From: Pinus tabuliformis
Taxonomy: Eukaryota > Streptophyta > Pinopsida > Pinales > Pinaceae
Direction of reading: 5' to 3'
NCBI GenBank assembly: GCA_031772625.1
Contig: CM062819.1
Span: 823,339,003-823,403,002, forward strand
DNA length: 64,000 bases
This document shows, piece after piece, positions 56,297-64,000 of the stretch. The translations under genes were made by a program, and so were the position numbers. Within the stretch, counting starts at the first letter, position 1. Every line of letters begins with the position of its first letter. The notes beneath the pieces are model-generated. The model did no database searches, was not told where the DNA came from, and worked only from the letters and a program-made list of their open reading frames with translations.

Positions 56297-57391
56297 CTAC
56301 TTCCCTTTGTCATTCCCTTTGTCAGGTTCTGACTCAGAGTTGGAACATGCATTTGATTCTAAAACCTTTAGCTCAGCCACCAGTGACTGCTTGGCCTGAC
56401 ACTCACTTGTGTTGTGAGTGGAGCTCTTATGGGACTCACACCATTTTTCCTTGTCCTTTTTCGGCTTCGCGGCATTGTTCTTTGCTTGCAACTTTGGCGG
56501 GTTGTCTTGGGCTGTCCCACCTTGGCTTTGTCCTTTGTTCTGTGGTTTAGGGGAACCTTTCCCTTGCTTTGGATTCGCAGATCCAAAGTCTCACTTCCTT
56601 TGTTTAAACTTCTGCTCGACCTTGACGGCATATCGGTATGTTGTGCCAAGCGAGGAGATGTTCAGGAATTCTATTTCTTCCTGGATGTACTTGTGTAGGC
56701 AGCCGCGGTATTTGAGTATCAAATGCTACTCTGAATCCTTGATACCCAACTTTGTGCGAAGGGTATGGAAAAGATTGGTGAACTCTGGCACGTCTTGGTC
56801 CCTTCCCTGCTGCAACGTGGTCCACTTTATGTATTCATCCTCATAGCTTCCGATAGGGTAGTACTGCTCCTTGATGACATCCCAGAATGAATTCCAGGTG
56901 GGTGTGGCTAAAAATAGTGAGCCATTATTTTCATCCTTTTGCTCGGAATAGGTTTCCCACCAGTCCTTGACGTGGGGGGCTGCTTTGAGAAGAGCAAAAA
57001 CAATCTTTTCCTGACTCGAAAATTCATGAACAAAAAAATAACCCTCTAGCAAATTTAACCATTTATCTACGACATCTGCGTCTATATGACCCTTCAATAT
57101 GGGGATATAAAAATTAACTTGTATCTTAAAGGGCGTGGCGTTTCTAGAGTAGCTGCTGGAAGCCAATGCGTCGCTTCTGGGTAGCCACTAAAGGATCTGG
57201 GCAAAGTTGTCCATCATCGCATTCCGTTGTCGCTCGAGGGCTTCTTCGAGCAAGATTTTGATAGGATCTCTTGCCCCCTCATCTTTCTTCTCATATTCCA
57301 TGGGAGGTCGTAGGGATTTGCGAAGCTGGTCTTGCAAAGGTTCAACCATTTCAAGCCCTAACTCCTTATATCCCGACCTCGTTGGGGACAT
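56297..57391 (-). pseudogene. G3 gag
   Basis: ATG at 57389-57391. N-terminal charged region (ELGLEMVEPLQDQL), then the Gag core with DADVVDKWLNLLEGYFFVHE, KAAPHVKDWWETY, WNSFWDVIKEQYYPIGSYED and RDQDVPEFTNLFHTLR. A Lys/Gln-rich tail carries CESHKSSTHNTSEC, a knuckle-like CX3HX...C segment. Premature stops at 57188, 56726, 56591 (TGA) and 56297. The frame is unbroken otherwise. Confidence 0.85.
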
Positions 57392-57413
57392 GCAAAGAAA
57401 AACAGAGAAAAAG

Positions 57414-57431
57414 CAGACCGCTCTGATACCA
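57414..57431 (-). promoter_or_regulatory. G3 primer-binding site (initiator Met-tRNA)
   Basis: Minus strand TGGTATCAGAGCGGTCTG, one base from the LTR at 57433. Confidence 0.9.
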
Positions 57432-57432
57432 C

Positions 57433-58054
57433 TGATCCAGACTTAAACAAGAACGCAACAAATTACAGAGATAACCATAAACACAGATATGCAGTGGAAA
57501 TAATACTTCATTTCATTAATGTAAAATACTGAAATATGCTTAAAAATAGTAATGGAAATAAACCAGCTAGGGCGATGGTAGCTTATCTCTGAGAAGAGAT
57601 GTGGTGGCTACATGCCTCTAAACTATGTTACAATGAGGCTCGAAGACCTATTTATTGTTGAGAAATGATGGAAAACCCTTAGCATTCCAAAACCTAACCC
57701 TAGAAGATGAAACGCCAAACTGTGGGCCCCGTTTGGGTAAATTGGTACATCAACTTCCCGGGGTCGTAACTTTGGCATACGATCTCCATTTGACACGTAC
57801 AATAGCTCGTTAGAAAGATCTATCCAAGCACTACCACTTTGGGAAGGGAAACATCAGTCCATGGACCCATGTTGCCCCCAGATTTCCCAAAAAACGTCAT
57901 TTAGGGCATCAAAACGGCTCCAAAAGTTCAAGACCCGAAAAACTGCTAAAAATACTAAGTTGTGCTACAATTAAGGAAACTGAAAATGTTGAGAGAAACA
58001 ATGGTGGGGGTCCAGGTGGACTTGGCAGGTGGCCACCAATATCCACCTGGATCA
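57433..58054 (-). repeat. G3 right LTR (5' LTR)
   Basis: 622 bp, TGATCCAGAC...CTGGATCA. Confidence 0.9.
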
Positions 58055-58227
58055 AAATCTGAGCATGGGAATGCCCGCCTCAGCTAGATCATGGAAAACT
58101 ATATTGTGATGATGTATTGTATTGTATCTTATATAGGTCACCTTCCAGTTCAAATACCTCGGATCCTCATGATAAAGCATTTCACCCGACATCAAAAGAT
58201 TTACGACTTCATGCTTTAGGGGGCAAC
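58055..58227 (+). other. E1 3' tail with polypurine tract
   Basis: The last internal bases of E1 after G3. The run tttagggggcaac (about 58215-58227) directly precedes the 3' LTR and serves as the plus-strand polypurine tract. Confidence 0.75.
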
Positions 58228-58695
58228 TGTTATAGACATATTTGGGCACTGCAACCCCAATCTTATATGTCGATAAACCAAGGGATTTTTAACCCCTAAA
58301 AGTTTTGTTTCATACCCTAAAGGATCATGGTAAACTAATTACATCATTCCCCAGAAGTTCCACCTGAAAAACCACTCAGAACTGGCCAAAATAGGACCAT
58401 ACTAACTTCTCCACTGTCAGGGTGCAATGCATACTGACTGCTACACTAGCCAAGTGCGATGCATACTGATGAGGCCTTCTGTAGGGTGCGATGAGCGAGG
58501 ATGGACAAATGTCTGAGACAGTTTGCTAAGTGGATGCTCATGGAATCTTCTAGAAACTTCTCTTATGACACTTGCCTCTCTAAATTCGCCCAGGGATGAG
58601 TAAGAGATCCAAGAAATCTCCAATTGGAACCAAAAACAACAAGTGAAATGACACTAATCAAAAACCCAGAGATGACTCACACCCTTGCACACATC

Positions 58696-58701
58696 TATAA
58701 A
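58696..58701 (+). promoter_or_regulatory. TATA box of E1 3' LTR
   Basis: ctaTAAATGGATCCCTCAT context, as in the 5' LTR. Confidence 0.6.
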
Positions 58702-58888
58702 TGGATCCCTCATCTGAGAGATCTAGAGGCTGGAAATTTGTAATTTGCAAGGAAGTGTTGATAGTTTGTCTTTGAGAAGGAACATTGTATTATTGGGTGA
58801 TCTTGCTTTTCATGAGGTGAAGAGGGCTTTGATGCAGGGAGGATGATGCTGGATCAGACAGCTGGGTTGTAGTTATTCCTTCTATTTT

Positions 58889-58894
58889 AATAAA
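58889..58894 (+). terminator. AATAAA polyadenylation signal in E1 3' LTR
   Basis: AATAAAGGTCTTTGAG; this LTR would supply the 3' end of E1 RNA. Confidence 0.6.
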
Positions 58895-59252
58895 GGTCTT
58901 TGAGTTTTCCTCCATACAATCATGTATTTGTGAATGCCATTGTATGCTCAATGTATTTTTGATTCTACATTGTTTATGATATAATAGATCAAGATGCTAT
59001 GATGGTGTTTTGTTATTTCGTTTCTACAGATATTCTCTAAGCAGGACAAGTAGGAGAGGAGTTGCAAGCTCTATCAAGGGAGAGAGAAATCAAGCAAGGA
59101 GTCAAGTGAAAGATCCAGGTTGGTTCCTTTGCTTCTCTCTTATCTATCATACATAGAGGAAATAGCAAATTGCTTTGATTGTTTATTTCTAAGATAGCTG
59201 CCAATCCTAGTGGGGCTAGCAGATCGAAAAGATAGTAGTTTTCCTGGAAACA

Positions 59253-59575
59253 CTCCTCCAGCTCAGTTTTCCTCACCATGGAACCAATGGTATCACTCTC
59301 CACCTTTTCAATACCATCCATCTCAGTCATATTCTTGGCCCCAAAATTGCAAAGTAAATTCTTTAGGTCCAACCCCTTTTGCATTACCAATGCAACAACA
59401 AGTACAGCTTCCACTTCTCTCAACACCTACTACTACGCCTCCCATACGACCCCAATTACCTGTACAACCTAACCGTAACCCAAATAATAAGGAAACCCAA
59501 GCTTTAGAAGCTCTCGCTTCCTTCCAAACTTACTACATCACTCCCGTTGAATGTAATGAAATCCATCTATGATTG
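59253..59575 (+). pseudogene. H gag, C-terminal part after E1
   Basis: Open frame of about 105 codons rich in Pro and Gln (QPNRNPNNKETQALEALASF), continuing the Gag frame across E1. The first five bases are the duplicated target ctcct. Confidence 0.7.
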
Positions 59576-59639
59576 GGAAAAGTAGTAAAAACCTCTCCTG
59601 TTATCACTGAGGAAGAATGTGAATCTCCTAAGGGCGGGC

Positions 59640-60663
59640 CTGCAGACTCTCACGAGACTACTACAATAGTCAAGGTGATGATGTTACACATGTAATAGCT
59701 AACCACAATAATTTTGGTACATCTGTATTAGCTGACCCAGTTGTTACGGTAACTACAGACCCTCCATATCCAAAAATATTATCATAAACTAGGATGACTT
59801 CATAACCTGACTCTGATTTTCTCAAAGAGTTGAAAAATCTACACATCAGGATTCCCCTGCTGAAATTTATTAAGGATGTTCCCATCTATGTGAAAACAGT
59901 AATGGACCTGTGTGTTAAGAAACCTAGGAGAAAACCTAAAGACCCTATCACTATCCATGTGATGGTTAAATTATCATAATTAATGACTAATCAGTCTTCG
60001 TTGACTAAATATAATGATCCATGGAATCCTACAGTTACTATTTACATTGATGAGATGCCCATCCCAAATACACTAATTGATTTAGGGGAAACAATTAATG
60101 TAATGACTAAAGAAGTCTTTACCATCCTAGACTTGCACATGCTGAGAAAAACACATACCATACTTGAATTAGCAAACAGGTCCTATGTTAAACCAGAAGG
60201 GGTATTAGAAGACGTAGTTATTACAGTGGATTCCAAGAGATATCCGACAGATTTTCTTATCTTGCAACCTAAATCAAATTTAGGGGGGCATCCCTTGATC
60301 TTGGGAAGACCCTGGTTGGCCACTTCGAATGTTTTTATATGTTGTAGGTCAAGCTATATGACAATTTCAAATGGTCAAGCTATATGAAAATTTCAAATGG
60401 TCATGCTACAAAAAACTTCAATTTTTATCCCCTTACAAAGCCAAGTAGGGAATTGGGAAACCCCTTGTGGGATGAGTTCAAATCTGAATCAGATAACTCC
60501 CAGCCACTTCTTACCCTCGATAAAGCCCAATACTTTAAGGATGAGATAGAAGATGATATTATAAATTGTTTTCTCAGTAATCCTCTTTTTGTTACTTCTA
60601 TTGAGGACTCGAGGGAGCAAGAGGTTGTAGAGGATTTGAGCTTTGAATATATGAAGACCACTC
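59640..60663 (+). pseudogene. H protease region
   Basis: Frames with FLKELKNLHIRIPLLKFIKD, VYVKTVMDLCVKKP-like sequence, then TLIDLGETINVMTKEVF with the catalytic Asp (D-L-G form of Tat-type proteases), KPEGVLEDVVITVDSKRYPT and HPLILGRPWLATS. A 26-bp tandem duplication (60349-60374 and 60375-60400) shifts the frame after YMTISNG. Stops occur at 59807-59820 and 59980. The gene is cut by E2 at 60664. Confidence 0.75.
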
Positions 60664-61131
60664 TGTTATAGACATTTTTGTGCCCTACAACTCCAAGCAT
60701 GAAATGTCCATAAACCAAGGACTCCTAAGTCCCTAAAAGTGTTGTTCTAACCCCTAAAGGAACAAGGTCAACAGATTACAGCTTCTCCCAGAAGTTCTCC
60801 ATGAAAAACTACTCAAAATTGGTCAAAACAGGATCATTGCAGCTGCTCCACTGGCTAGGTCCGTTGCATCTCACCCAAATGCACTATGAGGGTGCGTTGC
60901 ATTTCAAAACTCCCTTCTGTGGGGTGCGATGGGCGAGAAATGACAAATGGCAGTGTCATTCCGCGAGGTGGAGAGGCAATGGAAGCTTCCAGAATCTTCT
61001 CCTGTGACACTTGCCTCACTGAATTCGACCAATGATGAGTAAGAGGCCCTCAGTCTCCAAGTGGAAGCAAGAACTGACAAAGAGAAGACACTAATCAAAT
61101 CACAAGCTGACTCATCCTCCTTACAGATATC

Positions 61132-61137
61132 TATATA
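61132..61137 (+). promoter_or_regulatory. TATA box of E2 LTR
   Basis: ctaTATATGGATCCCTCAT, aligned with the TATA boxes of E1. Confidence 0.6.
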
Positions 61138-61333
61138 TGGATCCCTCATCCCAGAGATCCAGAGGCTGGAATTTTGCATATTGTAAGGAATTGTTGTTGG
61201 TTTCTAGAGACAAACATCAGATTGTTGGGTGATCTATGCTTTGTTTGAGGTGAAGAGGGGCTTCTTTGCTGGGAGGTTGATGCTGGGTCGGAACCACTGG
61301 TTGTAACTCCTCCTGGATCTTTTCTTGTTTATC

Positions 61334-61339
61334 AATAAA
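61334..61339 (+). terminator. AATAAA polyadenylation signal in E2 LTR
   Basis: Aligned with the signals at 40281 and 58889. Confidence 0.5.
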
Positions 61340-61708
61340 AGCTATTTGAGTTCTCCTCTATGCTTTTGTATCATTGATGCTTGTTACATTTGTATGGTCA
61401 ATTTAAATCTGATCCTAAGTTGTTTATGAATATAGATCCATGTCTTTGTATAGTGCTATGCTTCTGTGATCTTACAGGTACTTTGTGAAGCTGGGCGTGC
61501 AAGGGAGCAGGTAGCTGGAGACTATCAAAGAAGAGAGGGATTGAATCAAAGGATTAGCGCAAGACACAGGTTGGTTCTTTCTATTCCTCTCTATCTATAA
61601 TTCATAAAGGAAATACAAAAGTAGCTTTTCTCTGTTTGTTTCTAAGGTAGCTGTCACACCTTAGTGGGATAGAGCAGTTCTAAATAGACACTTTTCCCTG
61701 TAACAAAA

Positions 61709-61726
61709 TGGCGACTCCGTTGGGGA
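61709..61726 (+). promoter_or_regulatory. E2 primer-binding site (tRNA-Arg type)
   Basis: TGGCGACTCCGTTGGGGA, two substitutions from the E1 site, three bases after the LTR. Confidence 0.8.
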
Positions 61727-63429
61727 TATAATTAGTTTGTTTGTTTATCATTCTTTGTTGTTTGTTTCATAAACTTATAAGTAGCATTCAAACTGCATTT
61801 GCCATAACAAATGCAAAGTAGATAACTGCTACTTCAATCCATTCACTGGATCTGTTTATGATTTAAACAGCTGATTCACAAACTATCTGATTGCCCTTGT
61901 GATAGCTCTTAGATCCTCCTTAGATCTACCCCTGATTGTTGCATTATTGATTTCTTTTTTACTCGGCCAAAAACCAAGGACTGAACTACAAACTGTGACC
62001 CGGAACCCGGACAAAGTCTCGTTTCTGGCCCAGTGCAGGTACTGTTCAGAGATTCTGAATTTCAGCGCACTTCCCGAAGGGACAACCTGCGCTACATTTC
62101 AAATTCTCTGTGTTACAGGTGCGCTGATCAGACTAGCTCTGTGCAGCTGTGGTTCCTGTGCTTCATTATTTCCAGTTCTATCCCTGAATTTTGCTGCCTG
62201 TGATCAGTATATGTCTGTTTGAAACCCCTTTTCCTTGTTGTTATTCCACCTCCTTTGTACAAAAGAACTGTAGATGTTTTTGTGTGTTTGTTGAGTCGTT
62301 TACAGTTTTCCTTTGCAAAAGTAGCATAGTCGTACTATCGTCCTTTGATTTGAATCTGTCGCAAGTGTCGATTTCGATCATAGGAGAAAGTTTGATTGCT
62401 GTTGACGGTCGATTATCCTGTTACTATTGCCTTTGGTCTGAATTTGTAATTTTCTAGTGTCAAGAACGAGTGTTCATTTCAAAATCGTAAGGTGTCGTAA
62501 TCATCTCTATTTTTTTGATTTCGAAAAAGAGCTTGTTTATATTTGTCGCTTGAAAAGAAATTCAGATTTGTACATCAACTTTCTTTTTAGCATCAATACT
62601 AAGAAAGTCGAAAACAAATACATGCATGTGCATTGCATACAGACAATCTGTTTGGCTTGATTTAGGAAACTGCATTTACAGTGTGCTCTTTTCTCTTTGT
62701 GAAAAGATTATATCTTTCTTTTCCCTAGTAGCTAGTATTTTCATTGCACAAAAGAGATAAAAAGTTTGTTTATCATCTTTAGATTGCATTTTAGGAATCA
62801 CATCTACATCTCGTGGTGAACCCGAAAGGCAAACTTCATAAACAAGATCAACTTAAAATAAATTCAATGAATCTAACAACGCTTTGGAACTTAACGCACA
62901 ACATTTAGAGGTCTAGGCTAAGGACGTATTCCGGCGTCGTAAAGCCTGGTAACTGTTGTCCTCACTGATGGTTGGGTGATTCCTCCACTTTGAGACGATA
63001 AGTGCCAGTACGGACTTGTTCTCCCACGTACCGTCGAGTATATTTTGGGAGACCCCTATAGGCTTAAATCCTTTATCCATAGGAAGCCGTGTCTGCCACC
63101 CTATCGATCGCAATGCACTGAACACAGCATTCGGGAAGATTGACTGTCGTACCGTAAAAAGTATTCTGTAGTTTTGCGATTGGTTCAGTACTCCCTCTAC
63201 CTAGATCTCTAGAGCAGTCCCTTTCGTTCCTTTTCAGACTCCTTAACGGAAAAGGTCCATCTGAGCACTTGTCACTTCAGGCTCATTAAAAATCGAAGGC
63301 GACTAGAGTCATCTTTTGTTTTTTCTCGACTCTTAAAAACTAAAAAAACAAGTTGTGTCAAAGCATCTAAAATTTATTTTAAACGGAATATTCATTACCC
63401 CTTTCCTACGTTGATCTTGGGTTGAGAAA
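61727..63429 (+). other. E2 5' leader
   Basis: Homologous to the E1 leader. TGTCG/GTCG words cluster at about 62330-62560. The conserved block with cctatcgatcgcaatgcact is at 63101. No conserved coding frame was seen. Confidence 0.7.
63229..63351 (+). repeat. Three leader hairpins of E2 with loop core RCTCNYTAAA
   Basis: HP-a: CCTTTTC (63229-63235) with GAAAAGG (63249-63255), loop AGACTCCTTAACG. HP-b: GTC/GAC and CTTC/GAAG (63271-63303), loop with GGCTCATTAAAAA. HP-c: TTGTTTTTT (63316-63324) with AAAAAACAA (63343-63351), loop with GACTCTTAAAAAC. The HP-c stem differs from that of E1 on both sides but still pairs. Confidence 0.65.
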
Positions 63430-64000
63430 ATGGAGTCCACCAACCAAGGAATTCCCCTTGGAGGAAATCCTAGTCCCTTCTCCTCTTGGGGAGATGTTGG
63501 TGCACCCCATATGGCCACATTGTCGCTTCCAAGACTGACAATTGGTTTGCCTGTATGGCTCTTCTCAACCTCTGTCGTTCAGAACACCACTATTCCTGAA
63601 CAATCGAATCAGCAATTAGACGAGTCCAGAGTTACCCACCAACGTTCTACTTCCTCTAATTCTTCCTCTCCTCCTTCCTCTTCGCTTGATGGGGCTGGTA
63701 AAGCCAAAAGTCAAGTTCCTAAGGAGAAGAAGGAAAAGAAGAAGAAAGAGAAGAAGAAGAAGGAGCCAAAAGTGAATGGGGGCAAACGAGTGTCGTCTAA
63801 CGAAAATCCACACACTGCACCGACTAGGCCTAAATTGCCATGTGTCATTTGCAAAGGAGACCACTTTCACAGAGATTGTCCTTGCATCCCTCGGATCTTA
63901 ACGGACTGGTCTCCTCGTTTGCACAACCCAGTGTCGTCAACCTCTGATGATCATGTTGAAAACACACCGTCAACTAGTGAAAGTGAAGCCCCAGGACAAA
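63430..64000 (+). CDS. E2 gag-protease-like ORF, N-terminal part, open to the window edge
   Basis: ATG 63430 starts MESTNQGIPLGGNPSPFSSW, collinear with E1 48247. It stays open for 190 codons with no stop to 64000. Order: Pro/Ser-rich N-terminus, a Lys/Glu tract (KKEKKKKEKKKKE), then the knuckle CVICKGDHFHRDC (CX2CX3HX4C), then a Ser/Thr-rich stretch. By comparison with E1, a second knuckle and a protease domain should follow. It is uninterrupted where the E1 copy is frameshifted, so it shows the original frame. The likely role is particle formation and RNA binding. Whether E2 is intact overall cannot be seen here. Confidence 0.75.
   Translation, partial: MESTNQGIPLGGNPSPFSSWGDVGAPHMATLSLPRLTIGLPVWLFSTSVVQNTTIPEQSNQQLDESRVTHQRSTSSNSSSPPSSSLDGAGKAKSQVPKEKKEKKKKEKKKKEPKVNGGKRVSSNENPHTAPTRPKLPCVICKGDHFHRDCPCIPRILTDWSPRLHNPVSSTSDDHVENTPSTSESEAPGQ

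Larger units (their letters stand above)
52246..58054 (-). mobile_element. G3: Ty3/gypsy element nested near the E1 3' end
   Basis: LTRs are 52246-52805 and 57433-58054 (TGATCCAG...TGGATCA), with Met-tRNA PBS beside the right LTR and polypurine tract beside the left LTR, minus strand. The left LTR lacks about 62 bp present in the right one. Flanks aaagt and aaatc match at 3 of 5. The gag-pol frame is continuous but carries 17 premature stops. Confidence 0.9.
39623..59252 (+). mobile_element. E1: gag-protease LTR element without visible RT, hosting C1 and G3
   Basis: LTRs are 39623-40660 and 58228-59252 (TGTTATAGAC...GGAAACA), TSD ctcct at 39618-39622 and 59253-59257. The PBS fits tRNA-Arg and the polypurine tract precedes the 3' LTR. 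After removing C1 (40719-46519) and G3 (52246-58054) the internal region is about 6.0 kb: leader, a gag-protease-like ORF, a hairpin-rich region, an unrecognised degenerate ORF and a short tail. No RT, RNase H or integrase was found. It looks non-autonomous, related to Tat/Ogre elements by its PBS. Confidence 0.85.
58228..59252 (+). repeat. E1 3' LTR
   Basis: 1025 bp, homologous to 39623-40660 with scattered substitutions and small indels, so E1 is clearly older than C1. Confidence 0.9.
37532..60663 (+). mobile_element. H: Tat-like Ty3/gypsy element (5' part), interrupted by E1 and E2
   Basis: Plus-strand pieces 37532-39622 and 59253-60663 join across E1: the Gag frame reads ...PWQYSSPP before 39622 and PAQFSSPWNQWYHS after 59253, with the TSD ctcct on both sides. 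A decayed tRNA-Asp-like PBS is at 37651, followed by leader, gag and protease. RT and later genes would lie beyond E2, outside the window. The 5' LTR is only partly present before 37651. Confidence 0.75.
60664..61705 (+). repeat. E2 5' LTR
   Basis: 1042 bp, TGTTATAGAC...TGTAACA. Carries gtccgttgcat, ggtgcgttgcat and ggtgcgatggg, the counterparts of the GGTGCGATGCAT repeats in E1. Confidence 0.85.
60664..64000 (+). mobile_element. E2: second element of the E family, inserted in H, runs off the window
   Basis: 5' LTR 60664-61705, tRNA-Arg-type PBS at 61709, leader homologous to that of E1, and the start of the same ORF at 63430. Same orientation as E1 and H. It lies 1411 bp beyond E1 in H coordinates. 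The left flank is cactc; the right end is outside the window. The LTR differs enough from that of E1 to be another subfamily. Confidence 0.85.

Noticed and set aside
52817..57391. Stop-codon reassignment or suppression as the reason for 17 in-frame TAG/TGA
   Set aside because: Deamination of CAG and CGA explains them more simply, the RT catalytic box is also mutated, and nearby elements use TAA, TAG and TGA as normal stops.
52241..58059. Target-site duplication for G3
   Set aside because: aaagt and aaatc agree at only three of five bases, so it is not claimed as a duplication.
1..64000. Host genes, tRNA, rRNA, centromeric or telomeric repeats
   Set aside because: None recognised on either strand; short frames outside elements lack motifs and conserved structure.

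Overview
This window looks like intergenic DNA of a large-genome seed plant. A gymnosperm is plausible but not proven. No host gene, tRNA, rRNA or CRISPR array was recognised. Almost every supportable coding stretch belongs to an LTR retrotransposon. Most are broken and many are nested, with boundaries set by TG...CA ends, primer-binding sites (PBS) and target-site duplications (TSD).

Region by region. 1-6057: two old Ty3/gypsy pol remnants on the minus strand, the first split by a solo LTR. 6058-15488: T1, a gag-only (reverse-transcriptase-less) element present as a tandem LTR-gag-LTR-gag-LTR on the minus strand; its Gag carries a G-patch and two CCHC knuckles. 16615-28982: T2, a gag-only copia-type element (minus). 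Its 5' LTR is split by G2 (20462-28709, TSD gagat), a chromodomain Ty3/gypsy element, and the G2 pol is split by a 2.34-kb solo LTR (22913-25252, TSD acacc). 30898-35980: T4, another gag-only element (minus). 35980-37531: a foldback element with arms of about 470 bp. 37532-60663: H, a plus-strand Tat-like Ty3 element with gag and protease. H is interrupted by E1 (39623-59252, TSD ctcct) and by E2 (from 60664, running past the window end). E1 and E2 belong to one family with a tRNA-Arg PBS and a gag-protease-like ORF but no visible reverse transcriptase. E1 itself contains C1 (40719-46519, TSD tttta), a young copia element, and G3 (52246-58054), a minus-strand Ty3 element.

Order of events inferred from the nesting: H, then E1 and E2, then C1 and G3 inside E1; T2, then G2, then the solo LTR inside G2. 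Four families here (T1, T2, T4, E) lack a recognisable reverse transcriptase and would need enzymes supplied by other elements.

The most unusual signal is in E1 and E2. A series of short potential RNA hairpins has different stems but the same loop core, RCTCNYTAAA. Three lie in the 5' leader of both copies, five in a tandem repeat of E1, and about seven more, mixed with a second hairpin type, at E1 50844-51306. Other notable points: G3 keeps one reading frame for 4.6 kb despite 17 premature stops, none of them TAA; C1 is young by its LTRs yet carries several lethal lesions; C1 has a repeated primer-binding site; and T1 has a three-LTR structure.
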